Below are positions 36,444 through 48,789 of a DNA stretch of 64,000 nucleotides, one piece after another. Location: contig NC_088777.1 in NCBI RefSeq assembly GCF_954871325.1, positions 45,175,366-45,239,365 of the forward strand. The letters are read 5' to 3'. A program made the position numbers and the translations under genes. The notes under the pieces are model-generated. The model was given only the letters and a program-made list of their open reading frames with translations. It was not told the DNA's origin and searched no databases. This stretch comes from Gordionus sp. m RMFG-2023 (taxonomy: Eukaryota > Nematomorpha > Gordioida > Chordodea > Parachordodidae). Numbering within the stretch: position 1 is the stretch's first letter; every line of letters starts with the position of its first letter.

Positions 36444-38198
36444 CAATTATTAGTCTTTCACGAACGTGATTGTATTGTTTTCCTTAAAAAAAATTCTCGT
36501 GAAAATGTTGATTTGCTCTAAGGTTTTATTAAAAAAATTTTTTTGAAAATTTGACTTACATGCTATTTATATCCTTTTTTGGGTATTTTTTAAATAATTT
36601 TACGGGAAAGAGGGGGGCGGAGGGTCTGGGTACTATTTAGTAACCAAAATCTCTCAAAATATATACTTGGAAATTAAATTCGATATTTTATTAGCTTCGT
36701 GTTAAAATTCTGAAAATTTAAGTTTTGAAAAATTTGTTTTCTCTGCTTCTTTTATAAAAAGTATTCCTAGAAATTTTCTTTTCTATTTAAAAAGGGCTAG
36801 AAGAATATTTATTTTTAGGAACGAATGATATAATTATATATATATATTTCTTAAAGGTTGATGTTTTAATTTAAAATTTTCTTTTAAATATTTGCATCAA
36901 TCAATAATAATGAGAATATTTATTTAATTCGTGGAAATTTCTTGTCAATAAAAGTATATATTGAGAATCCAATTCTCCAGTAAAAAGATTGTTCCTTGTC
37001 AATATTTATAAAATTCTAAATAGTTTCCTGTATCCATCAACGATTAAATAAAATTTGGCTACTATTTTCGATTTAAATAAAATAATTTTTGACAACCTTG
37101 ATTTAAAGAAATTCACGAGTATGAAAAAAATGAGAAATAATTAAATTTTCTTAAAATATTTACATTAAATTTGTTATTTTTAAGAAATATATTGGCAAAT
37201 ATACCATTAAAAATTTAAAAAAATATTTTGAACTTCTGGTGACTAATTTTAAAAGAATATAGCTGGAGGAGGTGCAGCAGAGATACTTACCCTAACTTCA
37301 TGAAAATATCGAAAAGCCCTTGAAAAAATCTATAATATTTTAGATATGAATTTACTTATATATATTTTTTTTATTTTAAAAAGAATGACCTTTTTATGTT
37401 AACTTTTAGCATCCTCAGTTGAAAAAGCTAGGGATACATATCACTGATATATTCTATAGCGTAAATATGAGTTATCAATTCTCCCATCCCTTACATTATA
37501 AAAATGTAAAAAAAAGAGATTAAATTACAATATTTTCAATAAGAGCATCGAAATCCTTTCTTTGTGTCATTTTTGTGGCAGTTCAAATTTCAAATACCTT
37601 ACAGAAGGAAGGTTTTGAAACAAGAACAAATATATATCTCATTTTTTTTAATATGCATTTTCTTATTTAGGGTGGAGGCAGCATAGATTTCAAGGAAGAA
37701 AGAAAACTTCTGATAACTTTACCCCTCACCCCCTTATTTTCTTCCTTAGCTACGTATACGTTACTGTATAAAGTTAAATAAGGATATATCTATATAACGT
37801 TAATGTTTATTTAATATTTTTTTATTCAAAAATTTTAAGATTGTGTTATCTGTAAATATTTAAATTTTATCCAATATCTTTTTTTATTTTTAACAAATTA
37901 GTCATAATTGAAATCTAAAGATAAATTAATCCTAAACTTGTCTTTTTTTTAATGCATTGGCCTTATTCGTTAGCATTTAATTCTTTGCCTTAAGACTTGC
38001 CAAGTGTATAAGGAAGGTATAAATGCAAATGCAGCATAAATATGCTTTATTTACCTTCCCTGTTTATAGTTAAGTAAATATTGTTTAATAAAATTTTGGC
38101 TATCAAATAAATAACAGATATCCATTATATTTTTTTTGTTTATATCTAAATAAAATTATCAAAAACTGATCATATATTACTTATTTTTTTTATAAAAA
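36444..38198. other. Intergenic region
   Basis: No gene seen. It holds AT-rich sequence, a GGGAAAGAGGGGGGCGGAGG patch near 36,605, and an AGCTACGTATACGTTACTG word near 37,745 that resembles a decayed 3596-type MITE end. The right part should contain the promoter of the FN3-like gene. Confidence 0.4.
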
Positions 38199-40412
38199 AT
38201 GAAAATTTTTATTCCTATCATCTATTTTTTAATAACCATTATCAGAACTGATGGTTATAACCTTCCTGACATTCGCCCATCAAGTAAGATACAATTTTTT
38301 TATATATTTTTTCAAGAACCTTTTATTTAAAATTATACAATATCATATAAATTATTAAATAATCAAATTAATTCATATAAATTATTAACTCTAATTTTAT
38401 TCATTCATAGAATGGTGTATGTACACCACATGAGTATAACATATCAAACATATTTAGATAATATTTTCATAGGTGGCCATGCTAAAAAAATCTAGAAATA
38501 AATGCCGATAAATTATTAATGATTGCATTTCTCTTTCTGAATGAACGCATATAAATTAGTTTCAATTTTATTATTGAAAATTAGCTTAGACCTTTCAACT
38601 ATTAAAATTATAAAGATTTAGTATCTTATAATCGCCCTTTAAAAAAGTATGTTACAACGTTTAGTATTCAACAGTTCGATTTAATCAATTAAAATTAAGA
38701 TTTTAACCAAAATATTATCATGTAAGAATTGATTTCATTCGTTAATAGATCTCCAAACCTTTCTGCCATCTATGAGTAAATTCATCAGGCTTGCATAATA
38801 TTTTTCAGATAAAATATTGGGTTAACCTTTTTAAAAATACAATCTATTAACAATATTATAGCGTTCGCCCTTTTAAATAATAATATGAAATTAAAATTGA
38901 TTTTTGTTTTAGCTTATAATATCTGGGATTTAAATATATTTTTTTTTATCGAAAAGAATAAATAAATTTTATTTAAAAAAATGTAATAATTTTAATAGAA
39001 ACCCATCGCTGGTCCGTTGACGAAATTGATATTAAACCGTCGGATTTAAAAAATACTTGGGTCAACGGTAACTATCAACAGCTGTATTCAGTGCAAGTCA
39101 ATTTTTCTAAACCAAGAAATTCTGACGAATTATATTACAAAAATTCTTATTACAGATTTTTTTACAGAGTGTGGGAAGTTACCTACGGAAATTCAATTAT
39201 GGTCAATGAAAACTATATATCTGGGGTTAGTTATAAAAAATAAATATTGCTTTGATTGATTGATTGATTTCTTTATCTTAACGTGTCCGAAAGCTGATTT
39301 TATGGTAAACAACAACGTATTTAGAGGACCACTGTTCTAAATTTTTTTTCTTATCGGATAATAAATAAGCTTTTGGAAATAGATATATGTATATATATAA
39401 AACTTAATTATTTTTCTTTTCAGAATCGGTTCGAAATAAATCGCCTGGAAGAAGGAAAATATTATTTTATTAGAATATTTACTTTGATTGACCGGATTTC
39501 GGAAAATTTGTCAACTCTAAAATTTTTTATAAGTAAAAAAAAAAATTTTTCTTTAGATTATAATTTAATGATATGATTTAGATAAGTCATATCTAAACTT
39601 ACCTATAATAATTTATTTTTTAACATAAAAAATGAATTATTTTTTAATGTTAAAATTTATTTCAATTTTTACGATTTAGATAGCAAACAAGACCGAAATC
39701 AATTTAGAGTGTTCGGTAATTTATATATTATAAGTCATTTTTTTTGATTGAATTTTTTCTTTTATAGATCATTATCCGCTCATTCCATCGATTCATTTGC
39801 AATTATGGCGGAAGTTGCCGAACTCTTATTCACTGATTTTAAACTTGGATGGGCCAGAATCTAGGGATAAAATTTATTCTTTTTACTTCATTATTCAAAA
39901 GAACAATCAACAGATTGAGACAAGAAGTTTAAATAAGGTAGGTTTGAAGGGAAGAATGGATTATATTAATATTTACAATAAAAGTAAAAATATAAGACGA
40001 GTTGATTATGTGAGAATTATTTACATATGAATTTTAATATAATAATTAGAGTGAATTCAAGTTAATTATTTATAAGAAATCAAATTATTCCATTTATGTT
40101 TTTCAAACATTTAAAACAAGATCACTAGATATAATTTTAGCCATTTTTCACTTATTTCCATATATAGTATTAAGAAATACACAATTTGCTAATATTTACT
40201 TGGGAAATAGATTAGTTTTAAAATTTCAATAACTAGATTTTTAATTTGCCATAAAATTTACTTTCGTTTATATTTAGGATACAAAGCATGTGTACTTCAA
40301 CATAGCTTACGAACCATGGTCTGAATACATAATTCAAGTTTACACAGTATTCATTAATCAACGTAACATGGCCAGCGAATATTCGAATCGAATATTTTTT
40401 CAAATTTTCTAA
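38199..40412 (+). CDS. Predicted secreted protein with two FN3-like domains, 6 exons
   Basis: Exons: 38199-38283, 38999-39225, 39424-39532, 39680-39715, 39768-39937, 40278-40412. GT...AG ends and phases all agree, giving 253 residues. Residues 1-19 form a signal peptide (MKIFIPIIYFLITII then RTDG). Two beta-rich repeats follow. The first, about 30-145, contains YYRFFYRVWEV and later INRLEEGKYYFIRIFTL. The second, about 155-250, contains IYSFYFIIQKN and later WSEYIIQVYTVF. Both have the tyrosine-centred strand pattern (L-x-x-G-x-x-Y-x-x-R-V-like) of fibronectin type III domains. There is no membrane anchor, so it should be secreted. I do not recognise a specific family; an Ig-like or cytokine-receptor-like fold is an alternative. 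The first intron (38284-38998) contains a hAT MITE. The domain call is inference from pattern; the gene structure is well supported. Confidence 0.75.
38641..38875. mobile_element. hAT-type MITE in intron 1 of the FN3-like gene, perfect 8-bp target duplication
   Basis: CGCCCTTT flanks it on both sides (38633-38640; 38876-38883). The interior reads, in reverse, related to CAGATGGCAGAAAGGTTTGG and AATATTATGCAAGCCTGATG words of the 22,494 and 29,104 copies, here in opposite orientation. The terminal repeats are diverged. It has no coding capacity. Confidence 0.75.
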
Positions 40413-43386
40413 AATATAAACCATATATATTCCTTTTTATAATGCAAAAATTTCAATTGATATTAAAAAAAAATAATTTGATCCAATATTTATTATAAAA
40501 TTTATATTTTGGTTTGTAATTATGTATTTTTATAACTAGATTTTTTTCGAAACACAAATGTTAAATTTTTTATTGATAGAATTTACAATAATTTACAATT
40601 GTGCACACCATCTAACCCAGAAATAGCTAAGATAAGTTTTAAACACTTGTCACCACTATATTTAGGGACATAATATAATATCAACAAACTGCTACCCTCC
40701 CTTCCCCCATCATAAAAATACATATGCTATTCAATTGAATTATACTTATATTTAATTATAACAGGAATGGATTTTCAAAAGTATGGTATGTTTATATCTT
40801 AAAACATTCAACTTGCTCGTGGAAAGAGAAATATCTGTCATTTAAGATTAATATGATAGTTACTTATATTTATGGGAATTAAAACATAATATAAATTGTT
40901 TGGATATATCTGCAAATATTGGTGAAATCATTTTCGTAGTCCAATAAAATAATAACTATATTAAGGTTTACACTAAACCAAATTGAAAAATAAAATTTAC
41001 CTATAGTTACCAATTAGAATAAATATGTGAGACTAAACTTAGTAGAGTGAAGATATTTGATATTTTTTGTTATATACTTTATTATATATATATTTTTTTA
41101 TTTTATTCATATTATTTAAATTATAGATATACTTTTATATTTTATGTTCAACTTCTTAAAATTGTTGGAATATTTTGAAACATGGGAGATTTTTACATAA
41201 ATAAGGTAGACGGGGTCAATGACATATAATAATACCAAGAAATAAGGTAAGTTAGAAAGTCCAGCAATTTCCCTCAAAAGCAAATGAATAAATGCGGACA
41301 AGGGTATAAATAAAAAAATAATTATTTGATTTTATATTGTTAGAATAAAAACACCAACAGGGATAATACTAAATAAGTACAAGATTTAAATACCCTGAAA
41401 AACAAGAAATTTTGAAAAGCTCTAAAATTAAATTTATATAATGGATTTTCTTATAAAAAAAATCATCAATTATAAAGTAAATTTTTAAAAAAAATTTTTT
41501 ATTTGAAACTTTTATTTACTTTAAAAAAATATATGGCTTATCAGCAATTTCACCATCACAACTGATCCTTAGAGGTTGGCTCATAACCAATGGAAGTCAA
41601 TCCAATTATTTCCTTGTTTTTATCTTCCATGCACAAGATAGGGATTTACCCTTATGCCAGAACTTCGTTTAACTTCTTTTTATTGAAAGCCCTTTAAAGT
41701 GCTCTTCTCTAGATCTCTACTATAGATATCACCTCCCTAATAAATCAAAATATGGATTCCTCGTCAACAATCTAAAATTTCAACTTTGGTTATGAATCGA
41801 AATTTCGAGGCCCCGACAATAATTTTCAGCCTAAAATTTGAGTTTTCTCACTATTTTGTATATCTATATTTGCTTTCATAGGAGTAAAGTAAATAAAAAC
41901 AATATTTTGACCAGGCTAAATGATTGGTTAGATAAAGATGCGAAATCTAAATTATTTATATGTTTTTATCCTATTTTAGTGCTGATTCAAACGAATCAAG
42001 TTCACTAAAAAATCAAGGCCTTTACCGAAAAAACGGCGTTTATTCAAAATAATGAGGGTTTTTACTAAAATATAGGCAAGTATTCCCGCATTCTTAATTT
42101 TATCTAAATATAAAATAAGGAAAATAAAAATAATTAGCTTACTTAGAGTTCAGGATTCGAGTTCATAATTACTGTTTAGGAACTGAGTTCACAACTCGAG
42201 TCTTTGGGGTAGATTATTTCGATCCAAGACTTGGCTCTTAACCGATTAATAACACTAACATATACAGCCAAAACTGTCTAATTTGGGCATCATCATGACT
42301 AAGATTTTTGCCCAATTTATTATACTACTTAGCTTTATAAAAACCTTTTACCAATATGTTAAATACTTAGTTTAACAAAAAGTGAAATTATGTTCAACTT
42401 TTCAAATTATTTTTTTAATATTAATTCATCTAAATCATAAGTAAACTTGAATATGTATAAGAGACCTGCAGTGGTACCAATTGCACAGCCCGGCTCAAAT
42501 TTTTTAAAATTTCGGTCAATAAATGTAAATAAAAAATTTAAAATAATACTCCATTATCTTTATATCCAAATTTGTCGTAAAAGGAGTGAACTTTCGACTC
42601 GTTGATGGTTATCTAATTCCATTATTTTCTGATCCTCTTGTAATCAATATAGTATTTTATTTAAGTAACAGTCATTTGCATTCCTCTACTGGCAACATAC
42701 GTAATTGCCTTAATTTAGCGAGAAAAAGAGTGATAGAATGATACTTATTATGCATTTAACCCTTTTAAGGTCTATATTATAGTTTAGATATTTAGTACTT
42801 TGTTGATTTCTACAGTTAATTGTGCTATTATAATGTGTGACATTTTGCATTTGCATATTTGATGTGTGTTTTCTAAATAATGCTCTTCAATATGATGCTG
42901 AAATTTAATTGAGCATACTGATTTGAGGAAGAATTTCCAGAATTGACAGTTTTCACCAATATTAAATTAATATTACTAGTGTGACTTAATAAATAGATTT
43001 TCTATCACTTCTCAATAAAAAAAAAGAGAAAAAAAGAATTAATGAATGATTTGGATGTTAATAAAACATGAAACAAAAATATGAGTTAAAGGATTACCGG
43101 TTGGCAAATCTATTCGCCAACTAAATTCGACAAATAAAAATAACCTATCTTTTTTGGTAGCGATAACTAACTAATATCATGCTAATATTTTTCCAATTAT
43201 TATATATTTAGCGCTCTCCTTTTATGAATACTTAAAAATTATAATGAATTTTTTAAATACATGAAAAGTTAAATAGAATATAATTAATTATAATTTTTAT
43301 GATATCTAATTTTGAAATTGTAATTTATATTTTCAATTTGTATTAAAAACCTAAATCATCGTGTGTAAATTATTTAAAATTCGCAA
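40413..43386. other. Intergenic region
   Basis: No gene seen over about 3 kb. It is AT-rich with short direct words only. A GC-richer patch at 41,570-41,780 and a CCTGCAGTGGTACCAATTGC word at 42,465 are not attributable to any family I know. Confidence 0.4.
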
Positions 43387-43521
43387 ATGGTTATTGAAAT
43401 CGATGTAAGTGAGTCAGACAATGATAATATTGATGAAGTGGAAGGTGTTCTAGAAGAAAATGTTCTTGATAACAATAATACAAATTTCCTATTTCCAAAA
43501 TTTGAAAAATATTTTCAATAA
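43387..43521 (+). CDS. Small acidic open frame, 44 codons
   Basis: ATG at 43387 opens a frame encoding MVIEIDVSESDNDN, then an Asp/Glu/Asn-rich tail ending FPKFEKYFQ and a stop. The acidic composition differs from the random Lys/Asn/Ile-rich frames around it, so it could be a genuine small exon or gene remnant. There is no similarity I recognise. It lies about 120 bases before the hAT element. Confidence 0.2.
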   Translation: MVIEIDVSESDNDNIDEVEGVLEENVLDNNNTNFLFPKFEKYFQ

Positions 43522-44034
43522 TGTAAAAGCTTAAAATATAGGAAAAATATATCCTTAAAATAAATCTAGTAGCTATTATAATCTCAAAAAAACCTAAAAG
43601 TAATTGTCATTAATATTTTTATTTTGTAAGTATGTTCATGCAGGGGCCTCTACAACGGGGGGGAAGGGGGTCCGAAGCAACTGCTTCAGTAAATTTGAGT
43701 GGGGGTACTTTTTTTTTTACATCCATCATGATCATGTGATTTCTGGTTGATAAATGTAACAATAAGACCCCCCCCCCCCCCAATTAATATTTAATTTAAT
43801 ATATTGACGGAAATTTTGGTCGATGCTTAGTAAATTTGTTATCCGAAATTTCTTGTCATAAATTATTTTTCGAATTTTAAAATATGCCTAAAAATATTAA
43901 CCAATATTGACAATAGCAAAATTCCTAGAAATTGGATTACTTATAGTATTAAAATGTATAAAGTTTTTTGCTTAACATGTCTCTTATTTGGTGGTCGACA
44001 CGCAAATTCAAAATGGACATGTGAAGGTCTAGAT

Positions 44035-46427
44035 TTTTTTTTCTCTTTAACTTTCACCTTTTCTGGTGGTAAGCTCCTTCAACATCTCTCTCCACTTTTT
44101 GTTTTAATACAATCTCTTTTATCTATTTTATACTTCTTTATATTGGCTCTAACTTTATGGCCCCATTGAAGTTTTGGCCTTCCTCTTTTACGTTTGCCCT
44201 CCTATGTAGTTCATAGGCCTTCTCATTGTGTGCCCATACCACCTAAGTCTGTTTACCATTAACTTAGTCTTAATGGGCACTACCTTTAAACTATTTAGTA
44301 TTCTTGTACTGCGCACCTTATCCTTTCTTGTTACCCCAGCAATCATCCTCAGCATTCTCATCTCCATAGTTTGTAGACTTCTCTCGTCTGATTCTTTGGT
44401 TGGCCATGTTTCCGAACTATATAGAATAGTTGGTTGTACTATGGAACTGTAAATTTTTCCCTTTAATTTGTGTGGGATTCTTTTGTCAAATAGCACTCCA
44501 GATAAAGATCTCCACTTTAACCAACCTTGATTAATCTTACTCTTTATCTCTTTTTCTATTGTGCCGTTTGTTTAGGCCCAAATATTTGCAGCTTTCAATT
44601 GCGGATATCTGCCAATCATTTATATCAATACTCTCCGTTTCATCTCCTCCTATCACCATATACTCCGTCTTTTCTCTATTTACTTTTAATCCGTGCGTTT
44701 CTAGGATATTTATCCAATTCACTAACCTTTCTTTCATTTCATCCTTGGATTCGGCAAGTATCACAATATCATCTGCAAATATCATATCCCACGGGACTGT
44801 TTGTGATATAGACTGTGTTAATACATCTATTACTATTATGAAAAGAAGTGGGCTGAGAGCCGACCCTTGATGAACTCCTTCGGCTATTGTGAAGCCTGCT
44901 GAAGTACCTGTTGTGCTATGGACCATTGTTGTATGCCCCATATACATATCCTGTATTATTCTTATATATTTTTCGGGAACTTTTTTGTGGCGTAGCGCCC
45001 ACCAGATAAGTTTTCTTGGGATTCTATCGAAGGCCTTTTCTAAATCGAGAAAGACCATGTGTAGTTTTTTGTTCTTTTCCCTATATTTTTCACTCATTTG
45101 CCTCAGTTGTTGATTTTCCGCATAAAGCCAAACTGAGTCTCTCCTATTTCGAATATGTCTCTTAATCTTTTTTCTATTATTTTTCGTATAGTTTTAGACA
45201 GTGTGACATTAGTTTTATGCCCCTGTAATTTTGACAATTGTGTGGACCCCCTTTATTTTTGAAGATAGGAACTAGATAGCTCTGCCTCCATTTTTGGGGA
45301 ACCTCTTCATTTCCAAGTATTTCATTGCATAGATTTGTGAGGAAATGTATTCCATCATCTCCTAGTGCTTTAAGGCTTTCTATTGGAATATCGTCTGGAC
45401 CCCTAGCTTTGTTGTTTTTCATATGCTTGAGGCAATGCATGTGATTATTTCTTGTTCTGTTGTTATAGGTTGTACAAGGTTTTGACAAGGGGAGTGTTCG
45501 TCGAGATGCAATATGTGGGAATTAAAGTTGAGAAGCTCCTGAAAATATTCTTTCCATCTATTCATTATTTCTTTTTCCTTTATTATCAATTTCCCATCTT
45601 TATTTTTGATTACTTTCGGAGCTCCGTTTATATCCCTAGAGTTCTTTTCTCGCTGTTTGGCTAATCTGGCCATAGATTTGGCCCTATGTATCTTGACTTG
45701 TCATCTGCATTTTTGGATTTGTACCATATTTTATAAAGGGCTTTTTTTTCCTGTATAGTGGTTTGTACCTCTTGATTCCACCACCATAGTTCTTTGTGTG
45801 ATTTGTTGCCTCCTCTTGTCAAGCCTAGCGTCGATTTTGCAGTGTCTATTAATCTGTATGAAAGATCTGTCCAGATTTTTTCACTGACTCGTGAGCAATT
45901 TATTGTTTCAATGTTTGCATTGATTGCAAAGGCATCTGTCATTGTTTTTAATTTGCCCCATTTGATGCATGGTTCCAGTTTTATCTTATTTTGAGTGGAT
46001 TTATTTGAGATTTGTAAATCCATGATTAGTTGCCAATTCTCTCGTCTTACCTTTAAGCGTCCCAATATTCAAACTTGCCAGTCTTGTCTTCTTTGCTTTG
46101 ACCTTTACTTTATTTTTCACAGGATGGAGGTCCACCCTGCGCGTCGCATGGAGGGAACGCCCTAGCTTTCATATTCATATTTTCATTTGTGTCCTTCATT
46201 TGTTTATTGGACAGGTATCCTTAGCACCCGGCTGTCCAGGCCTGTCGGTGACCGGGGTGTCATCTCTAAGCTCCGAAATTCATCATACCATATGTCTTTA
46301 CACATCAGTCATCGAAGAAAAACTTGAAAGTTTTTATGGTTCTTACCAGGATTGAACCCGCGTCCTTGTTCATACTCGTGTTTCCAATCGTACATCTTAC
46401 CCATTAGGCCACCCCGGCGATATATGC
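44035..46427 (-). mobile_element. LINE (non-LTR retrotransposon) with tRNA-like 5' end, inserted in the hAT
   Basis: Flanked by an exact 12-bp target duplication GAAGGTCTAGAT (44023-44034; 46428-46439) and ending in an A-tail next to 44,035. On the minus strand, a tRNA-like head comes first (about 46,425-46,340). Then comes the start of an APE-type endonuclease (LASLNIGTLKGKTRELA), which is abruptly joined to the linker KLEPCIKWGKLK, so most of the endonuclease is deleted. The reverse transcriptase follows: ARGPDDIPIESLKAL, VFLDLEKAFDRIP, GVHQGSALSPLLF, and an intact FADD active site. The C-terminal piece has RLRWYGHTMRRP and KRGRPKLQWGH. Several frameshifts split it. This RT style is RTE-like; clade assignment is tentative. 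It cannot move alone. Confidence 0.9.
46340..46425 (-). promoter_or_regulatory. tRNA-like pol III promoter head (A and B boxes) at the LINE 5' end
   Basis: Read on the minus strand it begins GCCGGGGTGGCCTAATGGGT. TGGCCTAATGGG matches the A-box (TRGYNNANNNGG), and GGTTCAATCC, about 45 bases further, matches the B-box (GGTTCRANYCC). The spacing is as in tRNA genes, but the anticodon arm does not fold cleanly and no CCA-proximal acceptor pairing is complete. It is therefore tRNA-derived, as in SINEs, not a working tRNA gene. Confidence 0.75.
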
Positions 46428-48789
46428 GAAGGTCTAGATAACAAAATATTAATCGTGATATTATTCTGCATGAATCTTCACAGGCACATATGATGGCCGA
46501 TTATGGAAGGCTTTCTCATAATAAAAATTCGATATTAAAATTTATAACATCTCAGAAAGAATGTGTAGATAATAACCGTTCTATTATAAGAATTATAATA
46601 AGATGTTTAGATTATTTAATATCTCGTAACCAAGCCTTCTGGGGGAACAGGCAACAAGAAGGCAATATGATGGCCCTTATTAAGCTTATTGCAGATTCTG
46701 AACCTATACTAAAAATGTATATACAGCATAATGAAGAAAGAAAAAAGAAAAAAGAAAAAAGGATAAAAAAAAATAAGGGATTAAAAACGAAATTATATTC
46801 AAAACTATTATCATATAATAACATAAACATTCTCATTGAAACCATGAAAAATATGGTTATAAAAAAAATTCAAAATGAGATTACATTTAACAGGTGCTTT
46901 TCAATCATAATTGATGGCACATACGATGTTTTGAAATCAGAAGCAATAGCTTTGATAGTAAGATATGTTGAAAATAGTGAGACGCCGAAGCCTGTTGAAA
47001 GATTGATTGACATATAATACCACAGGTCTCGATATAAAGCATAATATAATATCCAAACTTGGCTCGATGAATTTACCCCTTGAATATCTAGTTGGGCAAA
47101 GTTATGATGGCGCCTCAAACATGAGTGGAAGAATCAATGGTGTGCAAGCCTTGATTAGAGCAGAGGCGCCAAAGGCAGCTTTTATTTGGTGTTATTGTCA
47201 TCGATTAAATTTAATCATTATTCAATTATGCCAATCAATTAAAGAACTTCGAAATGTTCTAGGAATACTAGATGAGATTTATGTCTATTTTAATGGTGTA
47301 AAAAGATATGAGGTACTCAAAAAATTTCAGTGTAATGATCTGAAAAAATTGCAACGATTTCTACGCGTCAAGAATACCACTCGGTAATAGTTTCTTATTA
47401 ATTTAAATTTTAAATGTTTTTTTTATTTAGAAGCTGGCTATCGTCATATAAAGCTATTGTAAATTTTTTTCAACTTTATGATGCCTTGAGGGCAGCTTTA
47501 ACAAATTTAAAGGATTCTGAAGATCCTGCCACTTCCACTATGGCTAGTGCTATAGTCTTTAGAATAGAAAAATTTGATTTTATCTTATCACTTTGTGTTT
47601 TGGATAAAATATTGTTGATAACAATTTGGCTTGTACAAAATTGCAAACCATTTCGAAGGATATAGGGTATGCAATAAATCAAATTCAATTGGCAAAAGAT
47701 TGCTTGATTAATTTGAGAAGTATAATATAAATTATTGTCTTAATTATTTTTTAATCTAATAGATAATAACACTGAATTTTTGGATGTTTTTTCAAAGGCG
47801 CAAGATTTTATGAAGGAGAGAAATCTACATTTTGATTTTGAAAGTTCTAGACTTCATACATTACAATCCAAAAAGGAGAGGTATATATACTTTCATCATT
47901 AAATATAGAAATTTTTTTTAGCTTTAAAATAGGTGTTTTATGCTGCACTCGATTTAATTATTATGCAGTTTAACGAAAGATTTAATGATGATACCATGAA
48001 ATTTTTACATCAAACATCATTTTTTACGACAAAGGGAATGGCAGAAAAATCAATTATTAAAGAAGATATCGAGGATATCTGTGAATTTTATAATTTAAAT
48101 TCAAGTCAAATTTCCGAAGAAATGTTGAAGTTTAGAAATATTTATAAGATGGCCCAAAATGGGGAATGTAAATATTACTCATGACCTAGAGGTTTAAGAA
48201 TCTAAAGATTTGTCAGATTCTGAGAATTGTAAATTTATTTAATTAAAATATTTTTACCAATAGATTATTTAGCTTCTTCTGATGATGATGATAATTCAGG
48301 GACTTACGATTCAGAAACTATTCATTTATTTTACCTTATCGTTTACTTTAAAATTTTTCTGCTTTCCCTAATTTAAGAATTTTATATAAATATTTATTAA
48401 CCATTCCCACAACCTCATGTACTGCCGAAAGATCATGAGTAAAATTAAATTAATTAAAACAAGACTGCGCAGTACCATGAAAGATTCTTTTCTCAATAAT
48501 TTAACCATATTATCAATGGAAAATTTTTTATTTAAACAATTAAATACTGATGAAATTATAAATTCTTTCGCTTTCTCTTCCCCTAATTTATCTAAATTAT
48601 TAATTTAAAAATAATATTTATAAAGTTATATTTTTTGCATTTTATTTATATTATATATTAAAAATTGATGCAATAAAAATTTTTTTTGAAATTTATGGGT
48701 GTCATAATTATCATTTTTTCGAGGGGGTACTTTTCATGGGGGTATTCTGCTTCATTCGCTCAAAAAGTGTAGGGGCCACTGTGTTTATG

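Larger units (their letters stand above)
43641..48781 (+). mobile_element. hAT transposon (ZMYM1-like/DUF4371 type), 5.1 kb including a nested LINE
   Basis: The ends are CAGGGGCCTCTACA and, in reverse, CAGTGGCCCCTACAC, a hAT inverted repeat. The flanks TGTTCATG (43633-43640) and TGTTTATG (48782-48789) are an 8-bp target duplication with one change. The transposase is on the plus strand: a TTF-type zinc-finger piece (FCLTCLLFGG...WTCEGLD, about 43,954-44,034) is cut by the LINE and resumes at 46,440 with ILHESSQAHMM. It continues through IIDGTYD, YDGASNMSGRINGVQ, CYCHRLNLIIIQ and, at 48,417-48,600, IKLIKTRLRSTM, the dimerisation region. At least two short introns interrupt it (47384-47430; about 47,730-47,761). 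Besides the LINE, one or more frameshifts (near 47,610 and 47,930) are visible, so the copy is inactive. Without the LINE and one target copy it would be about 2.7 kb. Confidence 0.92.

Noticed and set aside
35592-36469. Four long open frames (about 280 codons each) of SFLFF and KEKKR repeats
   Set aside because: A pure CTTTT repeat has no stops in these frames; the open frames are a by-product of the satellite.
44228-45994. Several plus-strand open frames over the nested LINE
   Set aside because: They are the antisense of the reverse transcriptase, endonuclease start and linker on the minus strand.
46340-46425. A functional tRNA gene
   Set aside because: The A and B boxes are good, but the acceptor and anticodon arms do not pair well, and the segment lies inside the LINE between its target duplications. 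It is a tRNA-derived head.
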